A DNA stretch of 64,000 nt from Treponema sp. GTDB taxonomy: Bacteria; Spirochaetota; Spirochaetia; Treponematales; Treponemataceae. A program made the position numbers and the translations under genes. Position 1 is the first letter of the stretch; each line of letters begins with the position of its first letter. Under the pieces are notes generated by a model that ran no database searches, was not told the DNA's origin, and saw only the letters and a list, made by a program, of their open reading frames with translations. Shown piece after piece: positions 17,469 to 26,089 of the stretch. The DNA lies in NCBI GenBank assembly GCA_016286535.1, contig JAEESZ010000004.1, positions 186,001 to 250,000 on the forward strand, written 5' to 3'.

Positions 17469-20400
17469 ATGAATTCCTTAACATCTATTGAAGAAATATT
17501 AAAAAAATGGGATGGGCTTAAAAACTGTCTGAATCTTATATCTTCAAGCCGGGATTATCCTCTTGATATTGAAGGGGTTCAGGGCTCTTTCTTTTCTTTT
17601 CTTGTAAAAGAAATCTGTAAGACCTCTCATTTTAAAAGTTTACAGGCAAGTCAGTATCAGAATTCATCAAAAAGCGCACCAGCTTATGAATTTATCAGTT
17701 CAGATATGCTGCTTGTTTTGCCTTCTGAAAAAGATGCTATAGAAATTTCCCAGGATTTACAGACAATTTGTCCGGATTATGAAATTTACACTTTTCCTGG
17801 TACCGGAACCGTTCCTTATCGTCCAATGGCAAAGGGGTCGGTTGTTTTTGGACAGAGAGCAGGGGTTCTTTCAAACCTTATTTACAGCAAGCAGCAGATT
17901 ACTTTTAATTCTAAGGCAAGAATCTTTATTTTTACCCAGCGTTCCTTTCTGTCTTTTTTGCCGCCTCCGTCATATCTAAAAGATCTTTCTTTTGAACTTA
18001 AAAAGGATGATTTATTCGATACTGTAGAAATTGCCAAAAAATTAAGCCAGATCGGCTATACAAGGGTTCCTAAAGTAAATGTAAGGGGAGAATTCAGTTT
18101 AAGGGGTGAAGTTTTAGATATCTTCCTTCCAAACGATCAGAATGCCATTCGAATTGTATTTGACTTTGACCAGATTAAGGAACTTAAATACTTTGATGTC
18201 AGCGATCAGGTTACTATAAATTCTCTTTCAAAAATCATAATTTACCCCTGCAAGGAAGTTATCTGGAACGATGAACTTGTATCAAAACTTGAAGACAAAC
18301 TTAACGAATATGATAAAAATGGAATCGAAGAAAGTATAAATCCTTCCGGTCCGGAAGCTGATGTACATTTAAAATTTACACAAAAGGCTCTGGAATTTAA
18401 GGAAAACCTTATAAATCAGCTTAGAACATGCGGAGAAGCAGAAGGCGAAGAACTTTTTTACAATCTTTTGTGGGATAAACAATATACCATCCTTGATTAT
18501 ATTTCCCAGAATTCCTATATCATTTTTTATGATTATAACCGCCTTGTAAACGGACAGCTTACAATCGAAAGGGAATATAATGGAATGTACCGAAGGGCAA
18601 GGGAAGAATTATGTGTACTTCCTCCTTCAAAAATTTTAAATAACTTTGACCAGCTGCAAAAAGCCCACGAAAAATCAATTTTATTTAAAAGTATTTCTAC
18701 AGAGCTTTCAGAAAATTCAAAAGCAATAAAACTGGAAACCAATCCTTCAAGAAGTTTCTTTGGAAACATTAATTTTATGAAGGATGAGCTTACAAAACTC
18801 CAGAAGGATAAATGGAATATTTTTATCTTTACAGATAACGAAAACCAGAAGCTTAGAATAAACGAAATTTTTAAAGATTTTACAAATCCGGATCTTGAAA
18901 ATCCTGTTATGCTTATTCCTGATAAGCTTTCTTCCGGTTTCAGTATTCCTGAACTAAAACTTATTGTAATTCAGGAAAATGAAATTTTTGGAAGAAGAAA
19001 ATATGTTTCAAAAACTGTAAATAAAGCCCGCTCTTCGGTTATTGATACCTTTGTTGAGCTGAATCCCGGCGATTATGTTGTTCACGTAAACTGGGGAATT
19101 GGAAAATTCCTTGGCATTGAAAGGGTAAAATCTCTTGGAAACGAAAGGGATTATATTAAACTTCAGTATGCTGATGAAGAATTTGCCTTTGTTCCAATTG
19201 AGCAGGTAAATCTTGTTCAGCGCTATATTGGTAATGAAGGGGAAAATCCACGATTAGACAGAATTGGAAGTAAGTCCTGGGAGAGCCGTAAAAATAAGGT
19301 TAGGGAAGCTGTAGAGGAACTTGCCCAGAAGCTGATTGATTTGTATTCAAGAAGAAAAGCTTCTGTAGGATATGCCTTCCCAAAAGAAACTGAATGGCAG
19401 GCCGCTTTTGAAGCTGCTTTCCCTTACGAAGATACACCGGACCAGATTCTTGTTACAGAACAGATTAAAGAGGATATGGAAAAACCTGTTCCAATGGACA
19501 GACTTGTTTGTGGTGATGTTGGTTACGGTAAAACAGAAATTGCCATGAGGGCAGCTTTTAAAGCCGTTATGGGAGGAAAACAGGTAGCATTTCTTGCTCC
19601 GACAACTATTCTTGCCGAGCAGCATTACGATAACTGTAAGGAAAGATTCAAGAATTTCCCTGTAAAAATTGAAAGAATGTCCCGTTTTGTAAGTCCTGCA
19701 GAACAGAAAAAAATCCTTGCAAAAACTGCCGCCGGCGAAGTTGATATTCTGGTTGGAACTCATCGTATTATTCAAAAGGACGTAAAGTTTAAAAATCTTG
19801 GACTGATGATTATTGATGAAGAGCAGCGTTTTGGTGTTAAAGATAAAGAAAAATTAAAGGTAATGAAAAATAACATTGACTGCCTTACCATGTCTGCAAC
19901 TCCTATTCCAAGAACCCTGCATATGAGTTTGTTAAAAATCCGTGATATGTCTTTATTAACAACTCCGCCACATAACCGCCAGGCTATTGAAACTGTAATT
20001 GATGAATATTCTGATGAAAGGGTAGCTATGGCCATTAACCGCGAAATTGAACGTGGAGGGCAGGTTTTCTATCTTCATAACAGGGTTGAATCTCTTACCG
20101 AAATAAGAAAAAAAATCGAACAGATTTGTCCAAGCGTACTAGTAGATATTGCCCACGGCCAGATGACAAGTAATGAACTTGATGATATTTTCCATCGTTT
20201 TAAGATGGGTGGTTTTCATGTTCTTATTGCAACAACCATTATTGAAAACGGTATTGATATTCCAAATGTAAATACAATCATAATTGACCGGGCCGATATG
20301 TATGGAGTTTCTCAGTTGTATCAGCTTAGAGGTCGTGTTGGACGAAGTGACAGAAAAGCCTATGCATATCTTTTGTATCCTGAAAATAAGGCTCTTTCTG

Positions 20401-21056
20401 AAGTTGCAATGAAGCGTTTACAGGTTATCAGTGATTTTACAGAACTTGGAAGCGGTTTCAAGATTGCCATGAAGGATATGGAAATTCGAGGAGCTGGAAA
20501 TCTTTTAGGAAGAGATCAGTCGGGTGACGTTTATTCTGTAGGTTTTGATTTATATGTAAAGCTTTTGAATGAAGCTGTAAACAGACTTATGTCACAGAAT
20601 GATTATCAGGAACAGAGCGAAGTTCTTATGGAACTTGAATATACCGGCTTTATTCCAGATACTTATATTTTAAATCCTCAGATTAAGATGGAAATATACA
20701 AAAAGATTGCGGCCGTTACCACAGACGAAGAATTTGATGCTGTTTTAGGCGAATTAAATGACCGTTTTGGTCCAATTCCTGATGAGGTATCAAGTCTTCT
20801 GGCACTGGCAGAAATCCGTATTTTATGCAGGAAACTGTCTGTATCATCAATTAAAGAAAAGAAAGGCGAAGTAAAGATTGAGTTTAAACAGACAACAAAA
20901 ATAAATATAGATAAACTGCTGCGCTTAATCAGCGAAAATCCGGATACTGTAAAGATGAATCCAACTCAACCTAATGCAATCTTTATAATGCTTGGTAAGA
21001 TTGGTTTAAAGGAAAAATCTGAGTTTATCAGGGAAAAACTATCTAAACTGCAGTAA
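17469..21056 (+). CDS. mfd: Transcription-repair coupling factor Mfd
   Basis: A 1195-residue protein of normal Mfd length. In order it has the UvrB-like N-terminal module (GTVPYRPMAKG), the CarD/RID-type RNA polymerase-interacting domain (ELNPGDYVVHVNWGIGKFLG), the SF2 helicase with Walker A GDVGYGKTE and DEEQ box (IIDEEQRFG), SATPIPRTL motif III, the RGRVGR motif VI, and the C-terminal TRCF domain. Mfd removes stalled RNA polymerase from lesions and recruits UvrA. Its transcription runs into the IS3 element 175 bases downstream; no terminator is evident between them. Confidence 0.97.
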   Translation: MNSLTSIEEILKKWDGLKNCLNLISSSRDYPLDIEGVQGSFFSFLVKEICKTSHFKSLQASQYQNSSKSAPAYEFISSDMLLVLPSEKDAIEISQDLQTICPDYEIYTFPGTGTVPYRPMAKGSVVFGQRAGVLSNLIYSKQQITFNSKARIFIFTQRSFLSFLPPPSYLKDLSFELKKDDLFDTVEIAKKLSQIGYTRVPKVNVRGEFSLRGEVLDIFLPNDQNAIRIVFDFDQIKELKYFDVSDQVTINSLSKIIIYPCKEVIWNDELVSKLEDKLNEYDKNGIEESINPSGPEADVHLKFTQKALEFKENLINQLRTCGEAEGEELFYNLLWDKQYTILDYISQNSYIIFYDYNRLVNGQLTIEREYNGMYRRAREELCVLPPSKILNNFDQLQKAHEKSILFKSISTELSENSKAIKLETNPSRSFFGNINFMKDELTKLQKDKWNIFIFTDNENQKLRINEIFKDFTNPDLENPVMLIPDKLSSGFSIPELKLIVIQENEIFGRRKYVSKTVNKARSSVIDTFVELNPGDYVVHVNWGIGKFLGIERVKSLGNERDYIKLQYADEEFAFVPIEQVNLVQRYIGNEGENPRLDRIGSKSWESRKNKVREAVEELAQKLIDLYSRRKASVGYAFPKETEWQAAFEAAFPYEDTPDQILVTEQIKEDMEKPVPMDRLVCGDVGYGKTEIAMRAAFKAVMGGKQVAFLAPTTILAEQHYDNCKERFKNFPVKIERMSRFVSPAEQKKILAKTAAGEVDILVGTHRIIQKDVKFKNLGLMIIDEEQRFGVKDKEKLKVMKNNIDCLTMSATPIPRTLHMSLLKIRDMSLLTTPPHNRQAIETVIDEYSDERVAMAINREIERGGQVFYLHNRVESLTEIRKKIEQICPSVLVDIAHGQMTSNELDDIFHRFKMGGFHVLIATTIIENGIDIPNVNTIIIDRADMYGVSQLYQLRGRVGRSDRKAYAYLLYPENKALSEVAMKRLQVISDFTELGSGFKIAMKDMEIRGAGNLLGRDQSGDVYSVGFDLYVKLLNEAVNRLMSQNDYQEQSEVLMELEYTGFIPDTYILNPQIKMEIYKKIAAVTTDEEFDAVLGELNDRFGPIPDEVSSLLALAEIRILCRKLSVSSIKEKKGEVKIEFKQTTKINIDKLLRLISENPDTVKMNPTQPNAIFIMLGKIGLKEKSEFIREKLSKLQ

Positions 21057-21165
21057 TAGAAGGGTGGCCTTACCTTAAAAGATAAGGATTTGTAAAATAA
21101 TGTTATGGGTAGACAGAATATACATTATGGAAAGTATATAATTAAAAGAGTTTCAAGGGGTGGTC

Positions 21166-21251
21166 TGAACCCCGTTAACGTTACTATTTTTAATCGGTGA
21201 ACCCCAAACAAGGTTACGGTCAAAAAAGTACTGAACCCAATTACAGGTGAC
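21166..21251 (+). repeat. Three direct copies of an IS-end-like motif
   Basis: Three related sequences lie in the same orientation: 21166-21184 (TGAACCCCGTTAACGTTAC), 21198-21217 (TGAACCCCAAACAAGGTTAC) and 21232-21251 (TGAACCCAATTACAGGTGAC). Starts are 32 and 34 bases apart. The third is the left inverted repeat of the IS3 element, matching its right end at 22567-22585 in reverse complement. The first two could be extra transposase sites or relics of earlier insertions. Confidence 0.7.
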
Positions 21252-21270
21252 GCTTTTGCAAGGAGTTTTT

Positions 21271-21741
21271 ATGTTACCAAGTCCTGCAACAAAAGCGGCA
21301 GCAATTTCTGATTATCTGGCTGGTAAAGGCGGATATTTTCAGATTGCTAATGAGTATGGAATCAGTCCGTTTACCTTAAAAAAATGGGTTGAATCACCGG
21401 AGAAAGCATTAAACCAATCGTCTCAAAAAGGTATAATTGAATTAGAAAGTTCTAAAAGCAATTATACAGGACTTATTGAGAGGAATGAATTGGAAAGCGA
21501 AGAACCTGAGTTTAAAACGAAAGATGCAGAAATTCGATATCTCAGAGACAAAGTTGCTTATCTGGAAACACTCACAGAATTGATGGGATATAATCCCAAA
21601 GAGATTCCTAAAAAAAAAGATTCGAATGCATTTTCCATCTTCTCAGATCAGGACGATGTTCCAACGTCACCCGACTCTGCTCAATCGCCGGAGTTTCAAA
21701 GAAGTGTTACTACGAATACATCATCGGACGAGAAAAAGTAA
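21271..21741 (+). CDS. IS3-family transposase OrfA
   Basis: The ATG at 21271 is chosen because AAGGAG lies 5 bases upstream; an in-frame GTG at 21247 falls inside the inverted repeat. The 156-residue product has an N-terminal helix-turn-helix (AISDYLAGKGGYFQIANEYGIS..TLKKWV) for binding the IS ends and a C-terminal coiled segment (DAEIRYLRDKVAYLETLTEL), a leucine-zipper type region used for multimerisation. Its 3' end overlaps orfB. Confidence 0.88.
   Translation: MLPSPATKAAAISDYLAGKGGYFQIANEYGISPFTLKKWVESPEKALNQSSQKGIIELESSKSNYTGLIERNELESEEPEFKTKDAEIRYLRDKVAYLETLTELMGYNPKEIPKKKDSNAFSIFSDQDDVPTSPDSAQSPEFQRSVTTNTSSDEKK
21610..21619 (+). promoter_or_regulatory. A9G slippery site for -1 frameshifting (OrfAB)
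   Basis: Nine A followed by G. Slipping back one base here joins the orfA frame (ending ..NPKEIPKK) to the orfB frame, which opens right after a TAA at 21609-21611. IS3 elements commonly use A6-7G sites to make the OrfAB transposase. Confidence 0.75.
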
Positions 21742-22517
21742 ATCCGGATGCTGAACTTATTCAGATTATAGGTAATATTCAAACGCAACTAGATTATTCT
21801 GTCGGATACCGCCAGATGACAAAAAAGCTTGTTTCTATGGGACATGAAGTAAATCATAAGAAAATAAGCCGTATAATGCGTGAAAATGGCCTTAATTCGG
21901 TTGTCAGAAGGAAAAAATACAGTCCTGAAGTATATGAGAGACGTAGACTGCTAAAAGAAACTGTTCCAGAAAATGTTCTGCAGCGGAATTTTTATAGTCC
22001 AACGCCACGAACGATTTTTGTAACTGACATTACATATTTGTACACAAGTGACGGTGTTTATTATTTAAATATCATCGAAGATTTGTATAACAGAGAAATC
22101 GTTGCCTGGAAAATTGGAGCAAGTCCGGATTCATATCTTTGTGTTGAGACAGTACGTTTACTCGCTGAAACTGTAGATCTTAGTGATGCTATAATTCATT
22201 CAGACCAAGGTTCGTCATATACAAGTTATGAATACAGAGATTTTCTTTTATCCTTAGGCGTTACACAAAGCTGTTCTGATGTTGGAGAATGCTGGGATAA
22301 TGCGGCTATGGAATCATTCAATTCGATATTAAAAACTGAGGGATTCTACGCAAAATGGACAAAGAAGAGATTTAAGGAATGTAAGATTCCTTCACAGGAA
22401 GTATTTGAAAGAGTCAGAAACTTCATCCTGTACTACAATAACTTTCGTCTTAAGAAAGATTTAGGGGATCTCTCCCCTACAATGTTTCTTGAAAAATACC
22501 CTTTTGGGAGAATTTAA
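21612..22517 (+). CDS. IS3-family transposase OrfB (DDE catalytic part)
   Basis: The frame is open from 21612, well before its first good ATG at 21816, and the upstream part already encodes the OrfB N-terminus (LCSIAGVSKKCYYEYI), so translation is by frameshift from orfA. The rve integrase core has VTDITYL (first Asp), IIHSDQGSSY (second Asp) and WDNAAMESFNSILKTE (Glu), with DD(35)E-like spacing, and a C-terminal YYNNFRLKKDLGDLSPTMF segment. All catalytic residues are present, so the element may be active. Confidence 0.9.
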   Translation, partial: KKRFECIFHLLRSGRCSNVTRLCSIAGVSKKCYYEYIIGREKVNPDAELIQIIGNIQTQLDYSVGYRQMTKKLVSMGHEVNHKKISRIMRENGLNSVVRRKKYSPEVYERRRLLKETVPENVLQRNFYSPTPRTIFVTDITYLYTSDGVYYLNIIEDLYNREIVAWKIGASPDSYLCVETVRLLAETVDLSDAIIHSDQGSSYTSYEYRDFLLSLGVTQSCSDVGECWDNAAMESFNSILKTEGFYAKWTKKRFKECKIPSQEVFERVRNFILYYNNFRLKKDLGDLSPTMFLEKYPFGRI

Positions 22518-22634
22518 TGTTGACCTAAACAACAATTTTTAGGATTATTGTATATATAGCAAAACAGTCACCTAAAATGGGTTCATGTCAGGGCATATCA
22601 ATTTCAGCCCCTTAAGATACTTCTTATCAGATAT

Positions 22635-23816
22635 TTAATTATCTTTTTTAATAATCAAACCACTTATAACTGTAATTGCAAAAGTTATAAGCATATCTGG
22701 AATTGTACAGCCGCTTATCAAATCTGTAAGCATTAAAAGTCTATAGATGATAAAACCTGTAAGCCAGATAATTACTCTGGAAACTTTTATTTTCTTTTCA
22801 GAAAAATCACTTTTTAGAATAAAATAATCTGCCAGAAGAATTGAAATCATTGGTGCGAAAATAGAACCAATCAGATAAAGAAAATTTGTAATGTTGTCCA
22901 TTGGGAAAAAGATTGCTGCAAGAGTTCCAATAACTGTAACGATGATTGCTGTAAGCTTTTCCGGAACTTTTTCAAAAATTGTTTTAAAGGAAATTGCTGC
23001 ACTCCAGGCATCAAGAAAAGTTGTTGTAACCGTAGATAAAATAATGATTACAAGTGCAAGTTTTCCAAGACCTGCTGCTGCCATAATTTTTGCAATGTCA
23101 CTTTCTTCTGTTAAAATTGCAAGGCCCATACCTATTATGTACATCCAGGAAGAAACAAGACAATAAGTAAGGCTTGAAGCAAAAGTTGCAGCAAAAGGTT
23201 TCTCAGCTTCTTTTGTATAATCACTGATTAATGGAAGCCAGGATAAAGGCATTGCAATTGCAAGTTCAATTGCCTGACCAAATGATATTGCATCCTGAAA
23301 ATCCTGTGAAAGCTGACTTTTTTGTCCGGAAAATATTATTTTACACATAACAATTGTAAGTACAAAAAGTGCAATCATTACGCCTGAAGAAAATTTTCCA
23401 ATATTTGTGATTCCGGCAAGAACCCATAAAATGATAAGAAGGCCTGTAATTAAAGGCCATATCCATTTTGAGGCTGCAAATATTCCGTTTAATGACAGGG
23501 AGGCATCATAAATCATTATAGCAGTCCAGCCAAGCAGCTGAATTACATTAAAAAATGCAAAGATTTTTGCACCGATTTTTCCAAAACTTATGGCAGTAGA
23601 ATCCATTGCTGATTTTTTTGAAAGAGCTCCAATATATCCTGCAAAAAACAAAAGACAGCAGCCGATTACATGACCAATTATAATTGCTGAAATTCCTTTA
23701 GCAAAACCAAGAGGTGCAAAATAAGTTCCGGTAAGGATTTCTGCTATAGAAACCCCTGCCCCAAACCATATTATTGAATTCGAAAGAATTCCTGTTCCTT
23801 TTTTATCTTTTTCCAT
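22635..23816 (-). CDS. cytX: CytX-like hydroxymethylpyrimidine permease (NCS1 family)
   Basis: A 393-residue membrane protein with about 12 hydrophobic helices, of the cytosine/purine permease (NCS1) family; the N-terminal WFGAGVSIAEILTGTYFAPLGFAKG segment is typical of CytX. It is the last gene of the TPP-controlled operon, 12 bases after thiD, which supports uptake of the thiamine pyrimidine precursor HMP rather than cytosine. Substrate is inferred from context. Confidence 0.85.
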   Translation of the reverse strand: MEKDKKGTGILSNSIIWFGAGVSIAEILTGTYFAPLGFAKGISAIIIGHVIGCCLLFFAGYIGALSKKSAMDSTAISFGKIGAKIFAFFNVIQLLGWTAIMIYDASLSLNGIFAASKWIWPLITGLLIILWVLAGITNIGKFSSGVMIALFVLTIVMCKIIFSGQKSQLSQDFQDAISFGQAIELAIAMPLSWLPLISDYTKEAEKPFAATFASSLTYCLVSSWMYIIGMGLAILTEESDIAKIMAAAGLGKLALVIIILSTVTTTFLDAWSAAISFKTIFEKVPEKLTAIIVTVIGTLAAIFFPMDNITNFLYLIGSIFAPMISILLADYFILKSDFSEKKIKVSRVIIWLTGFIIYRLLMLTDLISGCTIPDMLITFAITVISGLIIKKDN

Positions 23817-23828
23817 AAATCAAAATCC

Positions 23829-24629
23829 TTATTTAATATTCCAGTTGTGTGCAAGAGGTCCAGAACCTTTTCCCAAATTAAGCATGGCTTCTAAAGCTCC
23901 GCTTATATAGTCCTTAGCTTTACGGACCGATTCTTCAAGGCTTAAGCCTTTTGCAAGATTTGAAGCAATTGCAGAAGATAGTGTGCAGCCGGTTCCATGG
24001 GTGTTAGGATTATCGATTTTCTTTCCCTTAAACCAGACTCCCTCAGGCCTTTTGCCATCTTCTTTTACAGAATAGAGAAAATCATTTGCGTCATTTAAGC
24101 TGTGACCGCCTTTAAGTAAAACAGCGCAGCCAAAAGCTTCATGGATTTTTTTTGCAGCTTCTTCCATGTCTTTTTCACTTGAAATTTTCTGTCCGTATAA
24201 AACTTCTGCTTCCGGAATATTTGGAGTGATTACAGTGGCTAATGGCAGTAATTCTTTTTTAAGAGTTTCAATAGCTTCATCACTTATAAGTTTTGCTCCG
24301 CTGGTTGCAACCATAACAGGATCAACTACAAGATTTTTTAAGCCAAACTCTTTTATTGAATCTGAAATAACTTTTATAAGTGGACTTGATGAAACCATTC
24401 CGGTTTTAACTGCATCCGGAAAAATATCACTTACAACAGCCTTAATTTCTTCCTTAAGGAATTCAGGCTCCACTTCTTTAATTGCGGTAACTCCGGTTGT
24501 ATTCTGTGCGGTCAAAGCCGTGATTGCACTCATGGCATAAACGCCATTGCAGGTCATGGTTTTGATATCAGCTTGAATTCCGGCGCCTCCGCTAGAATCG
24601 CTTCCTGCGATTGTTAATGCGGTTTTCAT
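23829..24629 (-). CDS. thiD: Hydroxymethylpyrimidine/phosphomethylpyrimidine kinase
   Basis: A 266-residue ribokinase-fold enzyme with TIAGSDSSGGAGIQADIKT at the N-terminus, VVDPVMVATSGA, TPNIPEAE and the C-terminal NTHGTGCTLSSAIA anion-hole motif with catalytic Asp/Cys region, all diagnostic of ThiD. It phosphorylates HMP to HMP-PP. An AGAGG ribosome binding site precedes the ATG. It lies downstream of the HAD gene after a 151-base hairpin-rich gap. Confidence 0.95.
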   Translation of the reverse strand: MKTALTIAGSDSSGGAGIQADIKTMTCNGVYAMSAITALTAQNTTGVTAIKEVEPEFLKEEIKAVVSDIFPDAVKTGMVSSSPLIKVISDSIKEFGLKNLVVDPVMVATSGAKLISDEAIETLKKELLPLATVITPNIPEAEVLYGQKISSEKDMEEAAKKIHEAFGCAVLLKGGHSLNDANDFLYSVKEDGKRPEGVWFKGKKIDNPNTHGTGCTLSSAIASNLAKGLSLEESVRKAKDYISGALEAMLNLGKGSGPLAHNWNIK

Positions 24630-24666
24630 AATAAATACCTCTTTTTAGTTTTACTTATTTATGTAT

Positions 24667-24768
24667 TAAATCTTCAGGCGGTGCCCTCAAGAAGATTTTT
24701 TATTGAGGATTTATTAAAAAATCCTCAAAACGGCGAAGTCAAGGCTTTAAGCGTGAGCGTGCCTTGAC
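24667..24768. repeat. Cluster of three hairpins between HAD gene and thiD
   Basis: Three inverted repeats follow one another: AATCTTC...GAAGATT (about 24669-24697), TTGAGGATTT/AAATCCTCAA (24703-24712 with 24719-24728) and GTCAAGGC/GCCTTGAC (24738-24745 with 24761-24768). None has a clear T-tract in the operon direction, so I read them as RNA processing or stability structures, or a repeat element, rather than a terminator. Confidence 0.6.
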
Positions 24769-24780
24769 TCGACGTATTTT

Positions 24781-25437
24781 TTATGCAAAGAAATAATTTT
24801 GCACTTCTTTGTAATTGTTACAGTAGACTGTAGAAAATGCTTTTATCTGCTGGCTGTCGGCCTTTGAAGTTTCATCATAGATTCCACAGGTTTTTATGCC
24901 CGCCTGGAAAGCTGTTTTTATGGAATAAAGGGCATCTTCAAATACCCAGCAATCTTCTTTCCTGCTTTCCATCTCTTTGCACACCTTAAAAAAAGTTTCC
25001 GGTCGGCTTTTACTCATGCCTAACTCGCTCGTGGTAAAAATATAGTCAAAATATTTTAACGCATTTAGGCGTACTAAAGATGGAAAAAACAGAATTCTGT
25101 CTGTATTTGTACAAAGAGCAATTTTACTTCCTGCTGCTTTTAACTCAGAAAGAAAACTTTCTGCGCCATTTTTTAAAGGAATCTCTTCTTTATAAGCTTT
25201 TTCAAGAATTGAGTTAATTCCAGAAAAAATTTCCTGATCAGAAAAAGTCACCTTGTAGTTTTTTCTTAAATAATCAGCACCTTCTTTCATGGTCATGGAA
25301 AAAAGTTTTTCACTAAGTCCAGGTTTTGCTTCAATACCTGAAGATAAAAGGTATTTTTCTGCACAGGACATCCAGTAAGGCATTGAATCTAAAAGAGTTC
25401 CATCAAGATCAAAAATGGCAGCAGTAATTTTTTTCAT
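24781..25437 (-). CDS. HAD-superfamily phosphatase in the thiamine operon
   Basis: A 218-residue HAD hydrolase of the beta-phosphoglucomutase-like subclass: motif I FDLDGTLLDS, motif II CTNTDR (Thr), motif III SKSRPETF (Lys) and motif IV WVFEDALYSIKTA. The helical cap lies between motifs I and II. It starts one base after thiE, inside a TPP-riboswitch operon, and no thiL is present here. I infer that it may dephosphorylate thiamine monophosphate so that free thiamine can be used by a pyrophosphokinase; that reaction is not proven by sequence. Confidence 0.85.
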   Translation of the reverse strand: MKKITAAIFDLDGTLLDSMPYWMSCAEKYLLSSGIEAKPGLSEKLFSMTMKEGADYLRKNYKVTFSDQEIFSGINSILEKAYKEEIPLKNGAESFLSELKAAGSKIALCTNTDRILFFPSLVRLNALKYFDYIFTTSELGMSKSRPETFFKVCKEMESRKEDCWVFEDALYSIKTAFQAGIKTCGIYDETSKADSQQIKAFSTVYCNNYKEVQNYFFA

Positions 25438-25438
25438 T

Positions 25439-26089
25439 TTATTTTGTTATTTCCCGTGTTTTTTTTACAAGTTCTTTTGCTGCAGAAGAGATATCTTTTT
25501 GAGCATAAAGGGCACTTATTACAGAAATACCTGCAATTCCGCTTCCCTTTAACTGACAAAGATTGTCTTTTGTAATTCCGCCGATTGCAACTACAGGAAT
25601 CTTAACTGCAGAGCAGATAGCTTTTAAAGTTTCGAGAGGCACATCTATTGCATCTGCTTTACTTCCTGTAGGAAATACAGCTCCAACACCAAGATAATCA
25701 GCCCCTTCCTTTTGTGCAAGAAGAGCTTCTTCTACCGTCTGAGCACTAACTCCAATAATTTTATCAGGTCCAAGAAGTTTACGAACCTCAAGAGCATTCA
25801 TATCTTCCTGTCCAACATGAACTCCGTCAGCATTTATTTTTTTTGCAAGAGCAACATTATCATTCACAATAAAAGGAACATGAAATTCCTTACAGAGCTC
25901 TTGAAGTTCCACTGCTTCCTTTTCAAAAGCAGCCTGGTCCAGAGCTTTTTCGCGAATCTGAACCATTGTTGCCCCACCAGTCAAAGCCTCCCTGGTCTGT
26001 TCTATAAGGCTTTTTTCTCCGGTCCAGTGGCGGTCTGTAACTGCATAAAGAAGCAGTGCAGAAGAAAGATTAAAATTATCTGATTTCAT
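25439..26089 (-). CDS. thiE: Thiamine-phosphate synthase
   Basis: About 216 residues of TIM-barrel ThiE: LYAVTDRHWTG, GGATMVQIREK, FIVNDNVALAKKINADGVHVGQED, ADYLGVGAVFPTGSK and IPVVAIGGI. It condenses HMP-PP with thiazole phosphate to thiamine phosphate. I choose the ATG at 26089 because GAAGG lies 8 bases upstream; an earlier in-frame ATG at 26104 has no ribosome binding site. It overlaps thiM by 14 bases, implying coupling. Confidence 0.95.
   Translation of the reverse strand: MKSDNFNLSSALLLYAVTDRHWTGEKSLIEQTREALTGGATMVQIREKALDQAAFEKEAVELQELCKEFHVPFIVNDNVALAKKINADGVHVGQEDMNALEVRKLLGPDKIIGVSAQTVEEALLAQKEGADYLGVGAVFPTGSKADAIDVPLETLKAICSAVKIPVVAIGGITKDNLCQLKGSGIAGISVISALYAQKDISSAAKELVKKTREITK

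Larger units (their letters stand above)
21232..22585 (+). mobile_element. IS3-family insertion sequence, apparently intact
   Basis: A 1354-base element bounded by inverted repeats: left 21232-21251, right 22567-22585 (TGAACCCATTTTAGGTGAC when reverse-complemented). It carries orfA and orfB in overlapping frames with a -1 slippery site, the standard IS3 layout. I see no matching short target duplication directly outside the repeats. It sits between mfd and the thiamine operon without breaking either. The coding regions show no stop codon or frameshift beyond the programmed one. Confidence 0.88.

Noticed and set aside
21057..21165. Possible terminator after mfd (CCTTA/TAAGG)
   Set aside because: The stem is only five bases and has no T-tract.
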